Shown piece after piece: positions 12,487-24,100 of a stretch of 64,000 nucleotides of DNA (its first letter is position 1; every line of letters starts with the position of its first letter). Below the pieces are notes generated by a model. That model searched no databases, was not told where the DNA came from, and saw nothing but the letters and a program-made list of their open reading frames with translations. This DNA is from Malus domestica (taxonomy: Eukaryota > Streptophyta > Magnoliopsida > Rosales > Rosaceae), in NCBI RefSeq assembly GCF_042453785.1, contig NC_091675.1, forward strand, positions 3,608,501 through 3,672,500, given 5' to 3'. A program made the translations under genes and the position numbers.

Positions 12487-12756
12487 TCTAACGGTTCAGA
12501 CTTCTGTTCGTGTGTCATATATATTATATTAAACACTGTTACTCTTAACGATGATATGAAGCATGTACACTATCACTTTGGTGTCTCGAGCAAATAGTGC
12601 AATATTTGATGTAAAAAACTTACATATTACATTGCATTATCGACCTGTGACCCGAAGAGCCTCAATATCAGTATATTTATGTTATACAAATCCTTTCAAT
12701 GGACATTTCAGGGTCAGACAGTGTTACATGAATGGACTGTTGAATAAAATTTCAAA

Positions 12757-12813
12757 GTTCTAAATCATTTGAACCGGTGATCTTGGTGAAAGAAATCCGG
12801 AAATAATCTCTTT
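12757..12813. mobile_element. Single arm of a foldback MITE
   Basis: The stretch ending AATAATCTCTTTCC matches, with mismatches, the terminal arm of the foldback MITE at 45859-46046 (GGAAAGAGATCATCTCCGGAT on the other strand). No opposite arm is visible nearby, so this is a remnant. Confidence 0.5.
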
Positions 12814-14170
12814 CCAGTGTCACATTAAGGATAAGACAGTAAACTGTGAGGGAGAGTGTCACATTGGGGATAAGACAGAGCACGTGAGACAGTGAGACAG
12901 TAAGCTGTGAGGCAGGGAAAGAAAAGAGAGAGAATATAGTGACAGAGCACGTGAGACCCACTCTTTCCTCTGATGGTCCATAGAAATTTGAGAAAATGTC
13001 CAAGATTTGATGGTCCATGGTTATTTGCATTGCACCGGATTCGCACCTGGTTTTGGAGTTCCGGTTCATTTTAAAAACAAAAAGGCTGTTCCATTCCACA
13101 CCGCACGCATATGCTGTCATGGCCGTTCCACACCGTTACCACCTCCTCTTCTATTGTTTTTGTTTTATTGCAAGTTTGTTGAACTCGTAGTGTGATCTAA
13201 TGAAGTTGATTATAAAAAACTTCCAATACTGTTCATTTTTAACGAAGAATCATATTTTTACACTAAAAAATTAATAATAATATTATTCATTGTACCATTT
13301 ATTTTGTCCCTATCGTTAAAATTCAAAGTTTTCAAATTCTTTTCATTAGTTTTTCTTTTAAATTATTCATCACGCGACCTAATAAAACGTTCATTGAGAA
13401 GTACACATTTTCATTAAACATGCTTGGCCAACTGGCAGCCAGACATTTAAATCAAAGCATATCTATCCCCTTGTATTCAAATCACTTACATAATGAAGCG
13501 TTTGTTGAGCCAAAAATTCACGTAGCATTAAGAAAGCTTTGCGAAATGACAACGTGACAAGTTAAATCGAATTCAAACCACTCATCACGTGACTTGATAA
13601 ATGGTTGTTGAGCCTGAAGTTCATGTATATATTAAAGATGTTGAGGACGCCGAGCAAAAATATTCTCTTTTTTAACTTGTGAGGGGCTAGAGCCGAACCA
13701 CCCACCCAACTCCACCCATCAAGTTTTGCACAAGATTTCTGCCTACATTTGTTATTTCTGGATAGTGGGCTTACCCACAATAATATCAAGGTAGTTCCAA
13801 AAGTGTCTTACATCAACAGATTCTTTCAATCAACATGACAAAGAGATACCAATAGATGATTGCAAGCATATAATTCAAAGCTTAACCCTAATCATAAATG
13901 AAAACTTCACTTCTTTCCCATTCTACTGTTCATCCCCTTCACATTGGACTAACCATAACAAGTCTCAAGACCATTTACTTGGGGTCAACGACCGACACGC
14001 AGTGTTACCAATCTACTAATGCCATATCGTTAGAGCGGAATGAAACTACTTGCACAAAGGGGCAAAACAAATGAAAGAAACCCTCTACACTATGTACAAC
14101 GTTACATTACCAGATATGGCAGTAGGCATGCCCATATAACCTAATCAAGGCAAGAAGGATTTGAAATGGC
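12814..14170. other. Intergenic region with short repeats
   Basis: No gene seen. At 12814-12960 a block with GTCACATT, TAAGACAG and AGCACGTGAGAC is internally repeated two to three times. The second copy of the dispersed AT-rich repeat lies at 13208-13370. The remainder to 14170 should include the 3' end of the carrier transcript. Confidence 0.5.
13208..13370. repeat. Dispersed AT-rich repeat, copy 2
   Basis: Same order of blocks as 5944-6110: CCAATACTGTTCATTTTTAACGA, then TATTTTTACACTAA, then TTTATTTTGTCC and TTTTCATTAGTTTTTC. Divergence between the copies is substantial, so both are old. Confidence 0.6.
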
Positions 14171-14174
14171 TGCT

Positions 14175-15212
14175 CTATTGATTCTTGGTAGACATTCTTT
14201 TGAGAAACTCATAGGTAGTAACCATGGTTGTGGAAGACATTGCCACTGAAGCCCACCTAGGCCCTAGCCCTCTGTAACAAGCAGCAAACCCTCCTTCCCT
14301 CACCAGATTTCTCACCGTCTGCATTATTGTCAGCGGTCTTCTTTGCCCGTTTTCTTCTGCATCCAGAACTTGCAAGCGCGTCTTGACAGTATCCAGCGGC
14401 ATGGTAATCAGAGCAGAAAACCCACTTGCCATGCCAGCACTGAACGCCTGCACTGCCAGCATTGCTTTGCAATCAGGACGCAAATTAGACCCATTGCCTG
14501 AGCCACTCTCATCTTTCTTACACATATAGCAACCGTAACCATCCCAAATGAGTCTGTGTGCAACAGAGTAAGAAGCCCACCAAACCGCATTTGAAGGCGC
14601 ATAAGTCAGTGACGCAATCCCAAATCCCCTGTACAATCCTCTCAATCCATCGGCATGTAAAATTTTCCTAAAAGCATCAAGGCCATTTCTGTACTTATAA
14701 GAATTCACACTGGGGAGGATGTGTCCGGTGCTGCTGGTGCAGCCCTGAACCATGAGTCTCTGGCTCACAACATCGATCGGGGTCCAAACTAATTGGGCCG
14801 CCATGGCTGAGCTCAACCCTGCAGCAGCATTCGCTATTGCCATAGCTGTAGTATCCGAAAATCCTAATCTAACAGTCACAGTCCCAACATTGCTCTTGGT
14901 AACTTCAAGCGCCGCCATGTAAAGCGCTCGAGCCGGAATTGTTCCCATCAGAGAGGTCCCAAAACCTCTGTAAAACCCTTTAGGACCTTCGTAGCGCATG
15001 ATAGCAAAAGACATCTTCAAGCAAGAAATCTGAGTGGGTGACACTTGCTGACGGGTTTTTAACACCACAATTGGATACAGAGCACCTGATACACCAGAAA
15101 ACAAAGCAGCACCCAGAAAGAAAAACTTGGACTTGTCCAGCATATGCCAATCTATATCAGCTGGGATGTGGATTTCCGAAGCCGAATCGTCCTCGGCCGC
15201 GCTCAAACTCAT
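14175..15212 (-). CDS. Mitochondrial carrier family protein (SLC25A44-like), single exon
   Basis: Six-helix solute carrier of the inner mitochondrial membrane or another organelle membrane; 345 residues from the ATG at 15212 (MSLSAAEDDSASEI). The longer open frame upstream begins with TTG, so I rejected it. Three repeats carry signature motifs PxxxxKxR or variants: PIVVLKTRQQV near residue 48, TPIDVVSQRLMV near 150, and MPLDTVKTRLQV near 272. Each is followed by a YRGFG or YRGLG box. Sequence and length fit the SLC25A44 group, whose animal member carries branched-chain amino acids; the substrate in plants is not shown by this sequence. There is no intron in the coding part. A 5' untranslated intron is possible upstream. 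Confidence 0.93.
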   Translation of the reverse strand: MSLSAAEDDSASEIHIPADIDWHMLDKSKFFFLGAALFSGVSGALYPIVVLKTRQQVSPTQISCLKMSFAIMRYEGPKGFYRGFGTSLMGTIPARALYMAALEVTKSNVGTVTVRLGFSDTTAMAIANAAAGLSSAMAAQLVWTPIDVVSQRLMVQGCTSSTGHILPSVNSYKYRNGLDAFRKILHADGLRGLYRGFGIASLTYAPSNAVWWASYSVAHRLIWDGYGCYMCKKDESGSGNGSNLRPDCKAMLAVQAFSAGMASGFSALITMPLDTVKTRLQVLDAEENGQRRPLTIMQTVRNLVREGGFAACYRGLGPRWASVAMSSTTMVTTYEFLKRMSTKNQ

Positions 15213-15259
15213 CTTCGCCACCTTTAAAATCCGATCAGGATACAAAATCCAAACCCCTC

Positions 15260-15900
15260 TTCCGACTAAAAATTTCCAAATCCTTCCCTACCCAACTAAA
15301 GATGTCGACAAATTTTCAAGCACGAGTTCAGCAAACACTCAAACCCGATAATAATCAGCATAAGAAAAGAGTAATTTAGATTTTGAAATGAAGTAAAAAT
15401 ACAATCTTGTAACTTTACAAGTGAACTTTTGCTAAGAAATGAACTGTTAGTAAGAAAATGAAAAATTCAAGACGTGATTTGAGAGCTATGGGATTAATTG
15501 GGATGTGGGTTTTGCTGGATTTTTAGGGTTCTTTTTCCTCTTGCGCAACCAGATTAGGGACCGCACGTGGATCACCATAAATGGGTCGAACATTTCTTCA
15601 TGTAAAAACCCCAATCGGTAGTGATGGCTCTTACCAGCAGAGGAAGAAGATCATGGGGGCTCATCTTCATCGTCTTCAGGACTTCATCCCTCCAGAATCG
15701 ACGGCGGAGATTGATGGAATCCCAGCTGCAAATATCTAGAGTGAGGAGTAACACAGAAAGCGAAGTGGATTGAGCAAAAGGATTGAGGGCTGAGAGAGAG
15801 GGGCTCGAAGGTGAGAGAGAGGACAAGATTTCTGGAGTGTAGCGAGGGTTTTTCGGATCGAGAAAGCGGACACGTGTCGATTATCATTTCGAGGACTTTC
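15260..15900 (-). promoter_or_regulatory. Likely 5' untranslated exon and intron of the carrier gene
   Basis: On the minus strand, a CT-rich, leader-like stretch (about 15900-15640) ends in a good donor (CTGCTG then GTAAGA, near 15637). An acceptor-like TTTTTAG lies near 15268, just before the carrier leader. This fits a 5' untranslated intron of roughly 370 bp. It is an inference from splice-like signals only. Confidence 0.35.
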
Positions 15901-17600
15901 CAAGATATTTACCGGTTTTGGGCTTGTGTCAAGGCTTAGGTTGGGATCGGTTTGACATTGATCCGTATTCAATGATGGGTTCATATGTGGGATTATGATA
16001 GGCATCAATGCCACAGTCAGTTGCACATCAGTGCCGACACGTAGGTGGAAATTTTGGGTTCAGCATCTAGACCGCGAGTCCATATGGCTCCAAATACAAT
16101 ATTTTATACTTATCCTAACTTCTAACGTCAAGGCCCATCACTACCTTATGTAATGAACCCACCCCCTTTCACACCACATTCATGGCCCATTACATCCGGG
16201 TTCTGGATGGAAGGATCTCTCCACACGTTCGTGTATCAATTTGCAGGAGAAAGACTTGCATGGCACGTGTACACTATCGTTTGGCATCCTATGCTAATAA
16301 TGTAAAGACATATGTTCCTTGCATTATTGGTACGAGACGACACATGACGATGTACTCATATTATATAAGTTGTGCTGAAGAACAACTTGCATGAAATAAG
16401 TTCAGTGTCACTTGGTGTCGTGATTTATTAGTACAATATCATGCAATAAAACGATGTACTCATATTATATAAGTTGTGCTGAAGAACAGCTTGCATGAAA
16501 TAAGTTCAGTGTCACTTGGTGTCGTGATTTATTAGTACAATATCATGCAATAAAACATATTATGACAATTAATTTGTTTTATGTAAGTCATTTTTCTTAC
16601 TATAGCTATGGATCGTTGTATCATTCATAGCAAGTATTTAACATATCGTGTACTAACAGGTGCTTTGACGAAATGAGATTTTCATTCCGAAATCTCCAGG
16701 TGATAACATGAACTAATTCTGAAAAGATTTGTTCTTAATTACATCCAGTTGTCATAGTTTAAGTATTAATTAACAACCTGTAAAGACTTGTGTTTCATTG
16801 ATGTCAGAGACTCCCCAGAGCTGTGCCATCCACTGCAACGAATCCTTCACGACCGAATCACTCTCCGCCGTTGAAGAATTTAGCGCAAACTATGTCTTCT
16901 AGCTCTAGGAAAGTCGATAATCTTGACAAATCCACACTTTGATTTCATTACATATGAAATATGGACCAAATTAAACAGGCGAGTTGAATTCGCAACGTTC
17001 GTTGCCTCTTCACTTGGCAGCAGCAAAAGGGGATGTTGAATAGTTAAACAATGGTTGACAGTCAGTACTGACATGTGCCTCGCAATTGATCTTGACTGAA
17101 GAACCCCCCTCTTCACCTCTCAGCCACGAGAGGCCGGCAGGGTTAATGTGTTGAGGGAGCATCAGCAGCTTGGGCCACTGTTTGCGAGGGAGAGAGTACG
17201 TACACTGTACGTATTGCATTTGTATGCATGTTTGTAAAACATAAATGGTCAGCCGGAGGCTCTCAATCAGCTTATAAGACTCAACTTTCTAACTGATCAC
17301 TTTATCCGAGAATTTTGTTACATTTTTATTGTAACGCATGCTTCCGATATAAAATAAATTGGCAATAAGTGGACCAGAGGCTCAAGATCTTTTAACACGA
17401 GTTTCATCTCTAATGTAGGATGTTCTCAACAAAGACTCCTCACATGGGACCGTTCGTATTCAGTAATTTTTCATCGATCTGCAGACGGTAAAGTTTTTGC
17501 TTATGACTGGTAAAGTGGTAGCTAATGCTGCAAACGTAAACGCTTTAAAATATTGGACTTTGGACACTCTCACACAAACCCACTGAGATTTGATTACAGA
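15901..17600. other. Intergenic region with one recent tandem duplication
   Basis: No gene recognised. A 34-codon frame at 16801-16902 (MSETPQSCAIHCNESF) has no recognisable homology. A 104-bp tandem duplication lies at 16347-16554. The remainder appears to be unique spacer, ending at the left border of the lectin-kinase duplication near 17600. Confidence 0.5.
16347..16554. repeat. 104-bp tandem duplication
   Basis: Two adjacent copies (16347-16450 and 16451-16554) start ACGATGTACTCATATTATAT and differ by one base (AACAACTT against AACAGCTT). The near-identity means a recent event. Confidence 0.95.
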
Positions 17601-17848
17601 AAGCGAAACTGTTTTTTTTTATTCTTTTTTATTTTTTTCAGAAAAAGAAAGAGAAAAAGGAAATGGCAGCAAAGTCACTTTTAATTTGTACTGGCCAATA
17701 TAAATTAATTTAAAAAATACCATTATTTGAAAAAGCAAAACCACAACCATCAATAAATAACAAGAACATAAAAAACGGTAGGGACCTGGGTAGCTTAAGT
17801 GGTGAGAGAGTAGAAAAATATATTACAGTGAAATACGTTATACAAATA

Positions 17849-19352
17849 CTACGGTATGTATGAGGAAGAAGTAGTAGTGTTGTAAGATCCATGGCATGAC
17901 GCTTCAGTTTGTCCTCCTCCAGTAACATTATTATCAAAAAACAACATTGAAAGTGATCTTGGAAGAGGAAAATAGGTGGCCACCGGCATCTTTGACGGGA
18001 GAATGGGCAACGGAACCTCGAAGGTGAACATTTGCATCACTTGTTGCATTGAAGGCCTCATACTGTAATCTGGATGAGGCCACCATAACCCTACAATCAT
18101 CAAGCACTTGACTTGTTTCTTATCGAAAACTCCACCAAGTTTTGGATCAGCTGCTTCAAAAACTTTATCTTCTCCAAAGAGATCCCAAACCCACTCCACC
18201 ATGTTAACTCGAGTATGATCAATGGGTTTCCGCCCGCACGCAATCTCCAACGCAACAATTCCGAAGCTATAGTCATCCGACTCCTTGCTAGCCTTTCAGG
18301 AGATAATGTATTCAGGAGCCATGTATCCCATCGTTCCAGCTAAAGCCGTTGTCTGTGGTTCCTTTCCATGGTCTGCAAGTCGTGCTAACCCAAAATCGCT
18401 AAGTTTTGCGTTGAAATTCGAATCCAACATAACATTGCTGGATTTAATGTCCCTATGCAGCATTGCTCCCATTCTTGATGAAGATATTGCAACCCGGCTG
18501 CCACGCCTTGAGCAATTTTGTATCTTACCTCCCAAGTCAAGAAGCTTGTTTCCTTGAACAAATGAGAATCTAAGCTTCCATTGGACATGAACTTGTATAC
18601 GAGAAGAGATTTTTTAGTGTGACCAGTACACGGGTGGTACATCACGTGTCACTATACAAATGGTGGGATATATGTGCCAAAAAGTTAATAACTTAAAAAA
18701 TAAAATTTCCCATCACTCCTATTAAAACACGTGGTGTACCATTTGTATTCCCGTCATAACTAAAAATTTCTCGTACATGAGTAGCAGTTTTTTTTGTGGC
18801 ACCAACCGATGAGTTGAACCAAATTCCAATGCCTAAGTCGACCAATGATCTTCACTTCTGCCGTGTACTCCTTCAATCATTGTTTTGACGCTCTCAATAT
18901 CCTCTTAACCGCAACAAATGAGTTCAAGTCTTGTATGAAGCCTCTGTAACACCACCGAACCCTCCATCTCCTAGCTTTTCTTCCTTGGAAAATCACTCGT
19001 TGCGTGAGCCAATTCACTATATGGAAACTTCCTTGGGCCAGAGGTTATGATCCCCTTTTCAAAATCATCGTCGATGATCAAGTCATGAACGGTAGAATCT
19101 TCATAATCACTACTAATTTCTTCTCTTTCTTTCTTCTTCAACAAGATCTTGGACCAAACCAACTGTAAACCACAAACCAAGATAATTAGAGACCCACCAA
19201 TACCCATCCCAACCGCCAGGCGGCCATTTCCTGATGATTTGGTGGTGCTCTTGTGATGTACATCATCAAGCAGTGAAGTTGAATCAAAAGTTAAAACTCT
19301 ATGAGTTGATTTTGTGCATAGCATTTAAATCAGCCGTTCCGCAAGTGAACCC
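17849..19352 (-). pseudogene. L-type lectin receptor kinase, copy 1: kinase half (broken)
   Basis: The transmembrane segment (GIGGSLIILVCGLQLVWSKI) is at about 19160-19220, with juxtamembrane sequence to 18971. Kinase pieces follow: [12 protein letters not shown]- and DFGLARL-type blocks inside 18296-18535, and the C-lobe at 17849-18250. The reading frame is interrupted by a small frame change near the start of the kinase domain, by a 169-bp MITE at 18604-18772, and by further lesions near 18290 and 18460. The lectin half lies at 29083-29798 on the far side of a 9.7-kb LTR element. Compared with copy 2 at 33979-35187 it is clearly a pseudogene. Confidence 0.9.
18604..18772. mobile_element. 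169-bp MITE, copy A, inside the kinase pseudogene
   Basis: Imperfect terminal inverted repeats (AAGAGATTTTTTAGTGTGAC against GAGAAATTTTTAGTTATGAC) are flanked by a 9-bp target duplication, GTATACGAG at 18595-18603 and GTACATGAG at 18773-18781. The intact sister gene shows the empty site (GTACACGAG). A 9-bp duplication suggests a Mutator-type origin. Copies B, C and D are at 46434-48217, 54880-55049 and 55248-55415. Confidence 0.9.
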
Positions 19353-21011
19353 TGTTCGCGGCAGGAATTCCCGTCGGGGGTGTTTCCTGGCCGACGAGCA
19401 CACAGCTCCCCTGGAGGTTCGGCGTCAGTTGAGGGCTGCTGTCGGGCTTCTGCTTTCCTGTCGGGCTTTGTCGGGCAAGTCTCGTCGGGCAAGACTAGTC
19501 GGGCAAAACTCTTCGGGCAAGGTTGAAAGAGAAGGACAACGTTAACTTTGAGAGGTGCCTTTGTGGGGCCTTAGGTGTAGGCCTTGAGGCTCACAATCAA
19601 GGTTAACATTTTGGTGCTCAGGCGTGCCACTGCCATCTTCATTATGGCAGATGTCGAATAGATGTCAAGTTTTAGTTGTGAATATGCATATGCCCGAGAA
19701 ACCGTGTTAGATATAACAGGTGCCTTTGTGGGGCCTTAGGTATAGGCCTTGAGGCTTTCTGTCAAACTAAACCAGTGCTTGAGCATATTATATTTGGTCT
19801 TTATGGTTGTCGGGGTCTTATAACTATTATATTTCTGATTATCCGAGTCTGAGAGGTAGAGCGAACCCAAATAGGTGCCTTTGTGGGGCCTTAGGTGTAG
19901 GCCTTGAGGCTTCCCATTAGAGTCCGTTCTTATACTCAAACCATCTAGACTGCAGAATAGAATAAATCCAAATAAGTGCCTTTGTGGGGCCTTAAGTATA
20001 GGCCTTGAGGCTTCCTATTAGAATCCATTCTATACTTAAGCGTTCTATAATAATCATGATATAATAGAAATAAAACCAAGAGGTAGGTCGATTACTTGCG
20101 CCCCAAGTAACTTCGGACTTCTCGTTTATCAAGGATTGTCGTGGATGGGTTAAGTCCACATAAAGTTCTTTTTTATGCCTTGAGGCCAAGGACTTTTAAA
20201 CTAATCAGATTTACATGCCTGAGGGCTTAGGACTTGGATCTGATTTAAACACTGAAGATATATTCAAATCGGATCCAAGTACTGAGAACGCTTTGTCATT
20301 GTGATTTTACTAGAAACAACTTGCATATAACTGGAAATATACAACATATTGCTAGACTTTAAAGAAAGAGAAGACAAAGACAGAGCAAAGCAGGTCGGGC
20401 AAGATTAAACCTTATCAATTAAGGCTGATCGTCTTGCAGGTCCCTATCTTTGTAGTTCTGTCAAAGGTCTGAAAGCTTAGAGGGGGAGAGGGGAAATGAG
20501 AATACAAAGGGTGAATCGATACTACAACTTGTTCGAACAAGGTAGCAGAGCTATTACAGGGGTTGGGAGAAAAGATTATCCCGCGGGGGATGAAGGCTTG
20601 GGCTGACTACAGCTTCGTTTTGAAAGACAAATATGGCTTTTTGAGCAGAGTTTGTGCTTTTGTTTATTTGATTGAGTGTCTTTATTCCTGTCTTCTCTTC
20701 CTCCTTTTATAGACGACTCGGTTTGGCTCTTGTAGCGACAGCTTTGCCCGAATGCGGTCTGAGGGTGATGACTCATCAGCTTTATTACATGTAATGCCAC
20801 CATAAAGTACTTTATGGGCTGTGCAGTCTGATCAGTCTACACCACTTGGTCCTTGGGTAGGTAGGCAAGTGGCCCTTATGAATTGTATCAAGTCAGAAAA
20901 GGCCATTTCCTGCTTTCCCAAGTTTCGGTCGGGCCTTGATCTTCTATTCCTTCAGGCCTCCTTTTGGGCCGACTCCATCCTTGGGCCAAAAATCAATTTT
21001 TAATCCAAACA
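19353..21011 (-). repeat. 3' LTR of the 9.7-kb element
   Basis: TG...CA bounded and equal in length to its partner at 27419-29077. It contains four spaced copies of a block of about 38 bp, TGCCTTTGTGGGGCCTTAGG plus GTGTAGGCCTTGAGGCT, at about 19552, 19711, 19876 and 19976. Each includes a GGCCT...AGGCC dyad. Confidence 0.95.
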
Positions 21012-21121
21012 GTGCCCCCTTCATTTGATATTAAACCTGGAATTCCAGGCACCAATATTAATTGAAAATAAACTCCTTATTACTCACACGAAACCCTCGC
21101 GATTGATCTTCTCAATTTTCT

Positions 21122-24100
21122 ATGTTCCGTAGAAAGAAATCCCTCTGTGATAAAAAAAAAACTTTCCTGCTTCTCCCCACCATTCTTCTCTGTTGCCCGA
21201 CAAGGTTGCATCCTTATCATCTCCCTTGTTTTCTTTCTCGACCTTCGTCAAATGGCTTCAGGATCCAGCCAAACCCCACCATCTTACGAGTCCGGCGACG
21301 GAATCGCCACCCTACGCCGTCTACTCAACGGGCTGCATCGTCCGCGGGCAGGTTTACATTCTGAACTATTCTTTGAGATGCATGGAGTACAATCATTGGG
21401 CCCCGCCTGGATTTCTCGGGTCCCCTCAGTGGTGGAAAGCAACATGCCTAGGGAGAACTGGTTTACCCCAAATCCCTATTCGGCTAGTTCGGGCATCTCC
21501 TCTTCGAAATGGTCATCATATCGTCGAGGCTTTCCCTTGATGAATGATCCAACCTGGGCCTAGTGGGTTGACGAATTAGAGCCTTCCTTCAAGCAAAAAT
21601 GGATGAGTAACGATATTTATGAACTGATCATGCTTTCGAAGACTTCCATTATCTCTAAGCCCGAATTAGTTACTTATGCCCTCCTCTTTTGGAATACGGG
21701 CATAAATACTTTTGATTTCCGTATGGGCCCCATGTCTCCCACCATTCTTGACATGGCCTAGGTCTTCGGTTTAAGGCCATCAGGCAGGATAGTGGACGTC
21801 ACTCAAGACTGGGTTCCGTCCCCTACCACCGGGAGCTCGAGTTCATCTATCTCCTTCCTTCCTCTGAGTTATAACTCCGCCACTTTCAAGAGTTATGGGA
21901 CCTCCTTCAAAGGATTCATTCCTTTTGTAAAGGCAAATTTTGGGGCAGGCTCCCTTCGGGCTGACAAAGATCAAGAGCATATGTATTTTCTTTTATACTG
22001 GCTCAACAAGCACATCTTCCCCAACAAATCTAAAGGAGTGAGGGTAGAATGGATCCCTTTGGTAGAGGTTCTTCACAATTTTGATGATGTAGCCACAGGT
22101 CCATTCCTTCTTTCTCATCTCTATCACCTTCTTTTTGAAATGACTCGAGACGAGCCATTCGAGACCAACTTGAATGGACCTATCTGGATGATACAAATAT
22201 GGCTGTAATGGTATTTTCCAGAATTTCGGGCTGCTAATCTGGAGTTCCCAGAGGGTGTGGCTCCTGCCCGAATCCTGGCTGAAGCTCCCCCTGTAGACCA
22301 TTCTACCTTCGCCTGCTTTTACTTTTTCAGAGTCTGCAGGACTCGATCAGACTTGGAATGGGGTGCGTCAGTCTTGAGGAGATATCTTTGGTTCTCTGAC
22401 CAAGCCTTCCAAGATGCCCCTGGTGAGGACGCTACCCCCTTTTGCAGGGAAAAATTTATCAGCTGCATTCAACCGAGAGACTTGGCCTGGGGGGTTCGGG
22501 GCAATAGATATGATCGAGGCTTGGAAGTGTACCATCCTAACTTCTGCAGCAGGCAGTTAGGATTTAGGCAAGCCATACCTGTCCCATTCTTTGACTCTGT
22601 CCATTGTGGCACCTCATTCCGGTTACAAACTCCATCTGAAGTGACATTCCAAGCCGCCCGACGCAGCCTGGATGTAATGAGTCAAGCAGCCCGAAATTCC
22701 GTTGTTCTTAATTTTGAATGTACCTCGCTGTTTTCCTCTTGGTGGGAGGACAAATGGACTAAAAAGTATGGAGGAGATTTGAAGGTGAATCACGATCGCA
22801 TCTTCAGCCAGCTTTCTCTTAAATCATATCCTGGCTCGGGCGAGCTTGCAAATTGGAAGGAGATGATTCAGGAGAAAAACCGGTCACTTCTGATAGGTAC
22901 TTCTCTTTCAACTCGATTTGGCTTCCCTTCTGAAGTCCTTCTATCCTTACTTTTGCTGAATTCTGCAGCTTCAGTGGATGTTGAATCGGAAGTCATTGAA
23001 TCCGAAGATGACTCTGCTGATGCTGCAATTCTTCATGGTGCTGCCGCAGAGGCTGAGAGACGAGAAGCCAGGGAGGGGACGGACATCTCAGAATCCATTG
23101 GGGATTCAAGGGCTGAAGGAACACCCAAGGCAATCACTAAAGCCCTCAAGCGAAAGAAAGTGGTCATGGCTAAAGATTCCGACCCTGATTCTGCACCTCT
23201 TCTGACAACCACAAGACCAGTTCTTTCTTGAAAGAGTAAGCGGGCAAGGATTACTATTCCTCCTAAATCAGGAGTCCCATCCGCTCCAGTTCCTGAGGCA
23301 GGCAGAAAGAAGCAACAATCTTCAAGTGAGTCTTTTTTTTTCTATATCAAACGGCTACCTTTCTCTTTTATCTAATTGTCTCTTTTATCGATTAACAGGA
23401 CCTCAAGCATCTAAAAGGCCAATCCTTGCTTCTAAGGAGGAACCACTACGGGCTGCTATGGTTAAAAAGGCCGAAGAATTGCGAAACACCGCCCTTCGAG
23501 AACTCGAGGTATAGCTGATATTATTGTATACCTTCTTACTTTCATACAACCCTGAATTTGATTACTCTGATCAGGCTGCGAGAAATGAAATTCTCTCTTC
23601 GCCCCGAGGCTTCTCCATAACCTGCCCGAAAGAAAAATCTTTCCCCCTCCCAGACTAATCCTGCTGAGGTACTTTCTCTCATTCCTTTCTACTTCTTGGC
23701 TAACTCTCCAATTTATTGATCTAATGGCTAAGGACTTTTCTTTCCTTTATTTTGTTTTCCTAGGCTGGTGCATCTGCCTCTTTGCCTAGTCATGGACCCC
23801 CTCTGAGATCTATGACTTCTTCTACTGCTTTGGATGCGACCCCTTCCTCTCAATTTGATCCGTCCACAGGAGTTATATTGCACTTCGTGGATGAGGATGA
23901 TCCCTTGGTAAATTATTATTTCCTCATTGAAATTTTGCACATTGCTACCCAATTAACTCCTTTTTATGTTTCCTGCAGCCATCTTCAGTATATGAGCCAC
24001 CTCCCTCACTAGTGGTCTCGGATAAGGAACCCATAGTTCCTGAGATCCCTGTAGCTTCAGATGCAGCAATTTCGCAGGTGTTTGCTCGCCCGATAATTGA

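Noticed and set aside
15572-16026. Overlapping Ser/Leu-rich frames upstream of the carrier gene
   Set aside because: CT-rich leader and promoter sequence on the minus strand; no domain, several frames equally open.
16801-16902. 34-codon frame MSETPQSCAIHC...
   Set aside because: Too short, no homology recognised, no promoter or splice context.
19552-20020. CRISPR-like spaced repeats
   Set aside because: They lie in LTRs of a plant retrotransposon with irregular spacing and are present in both LTRs.
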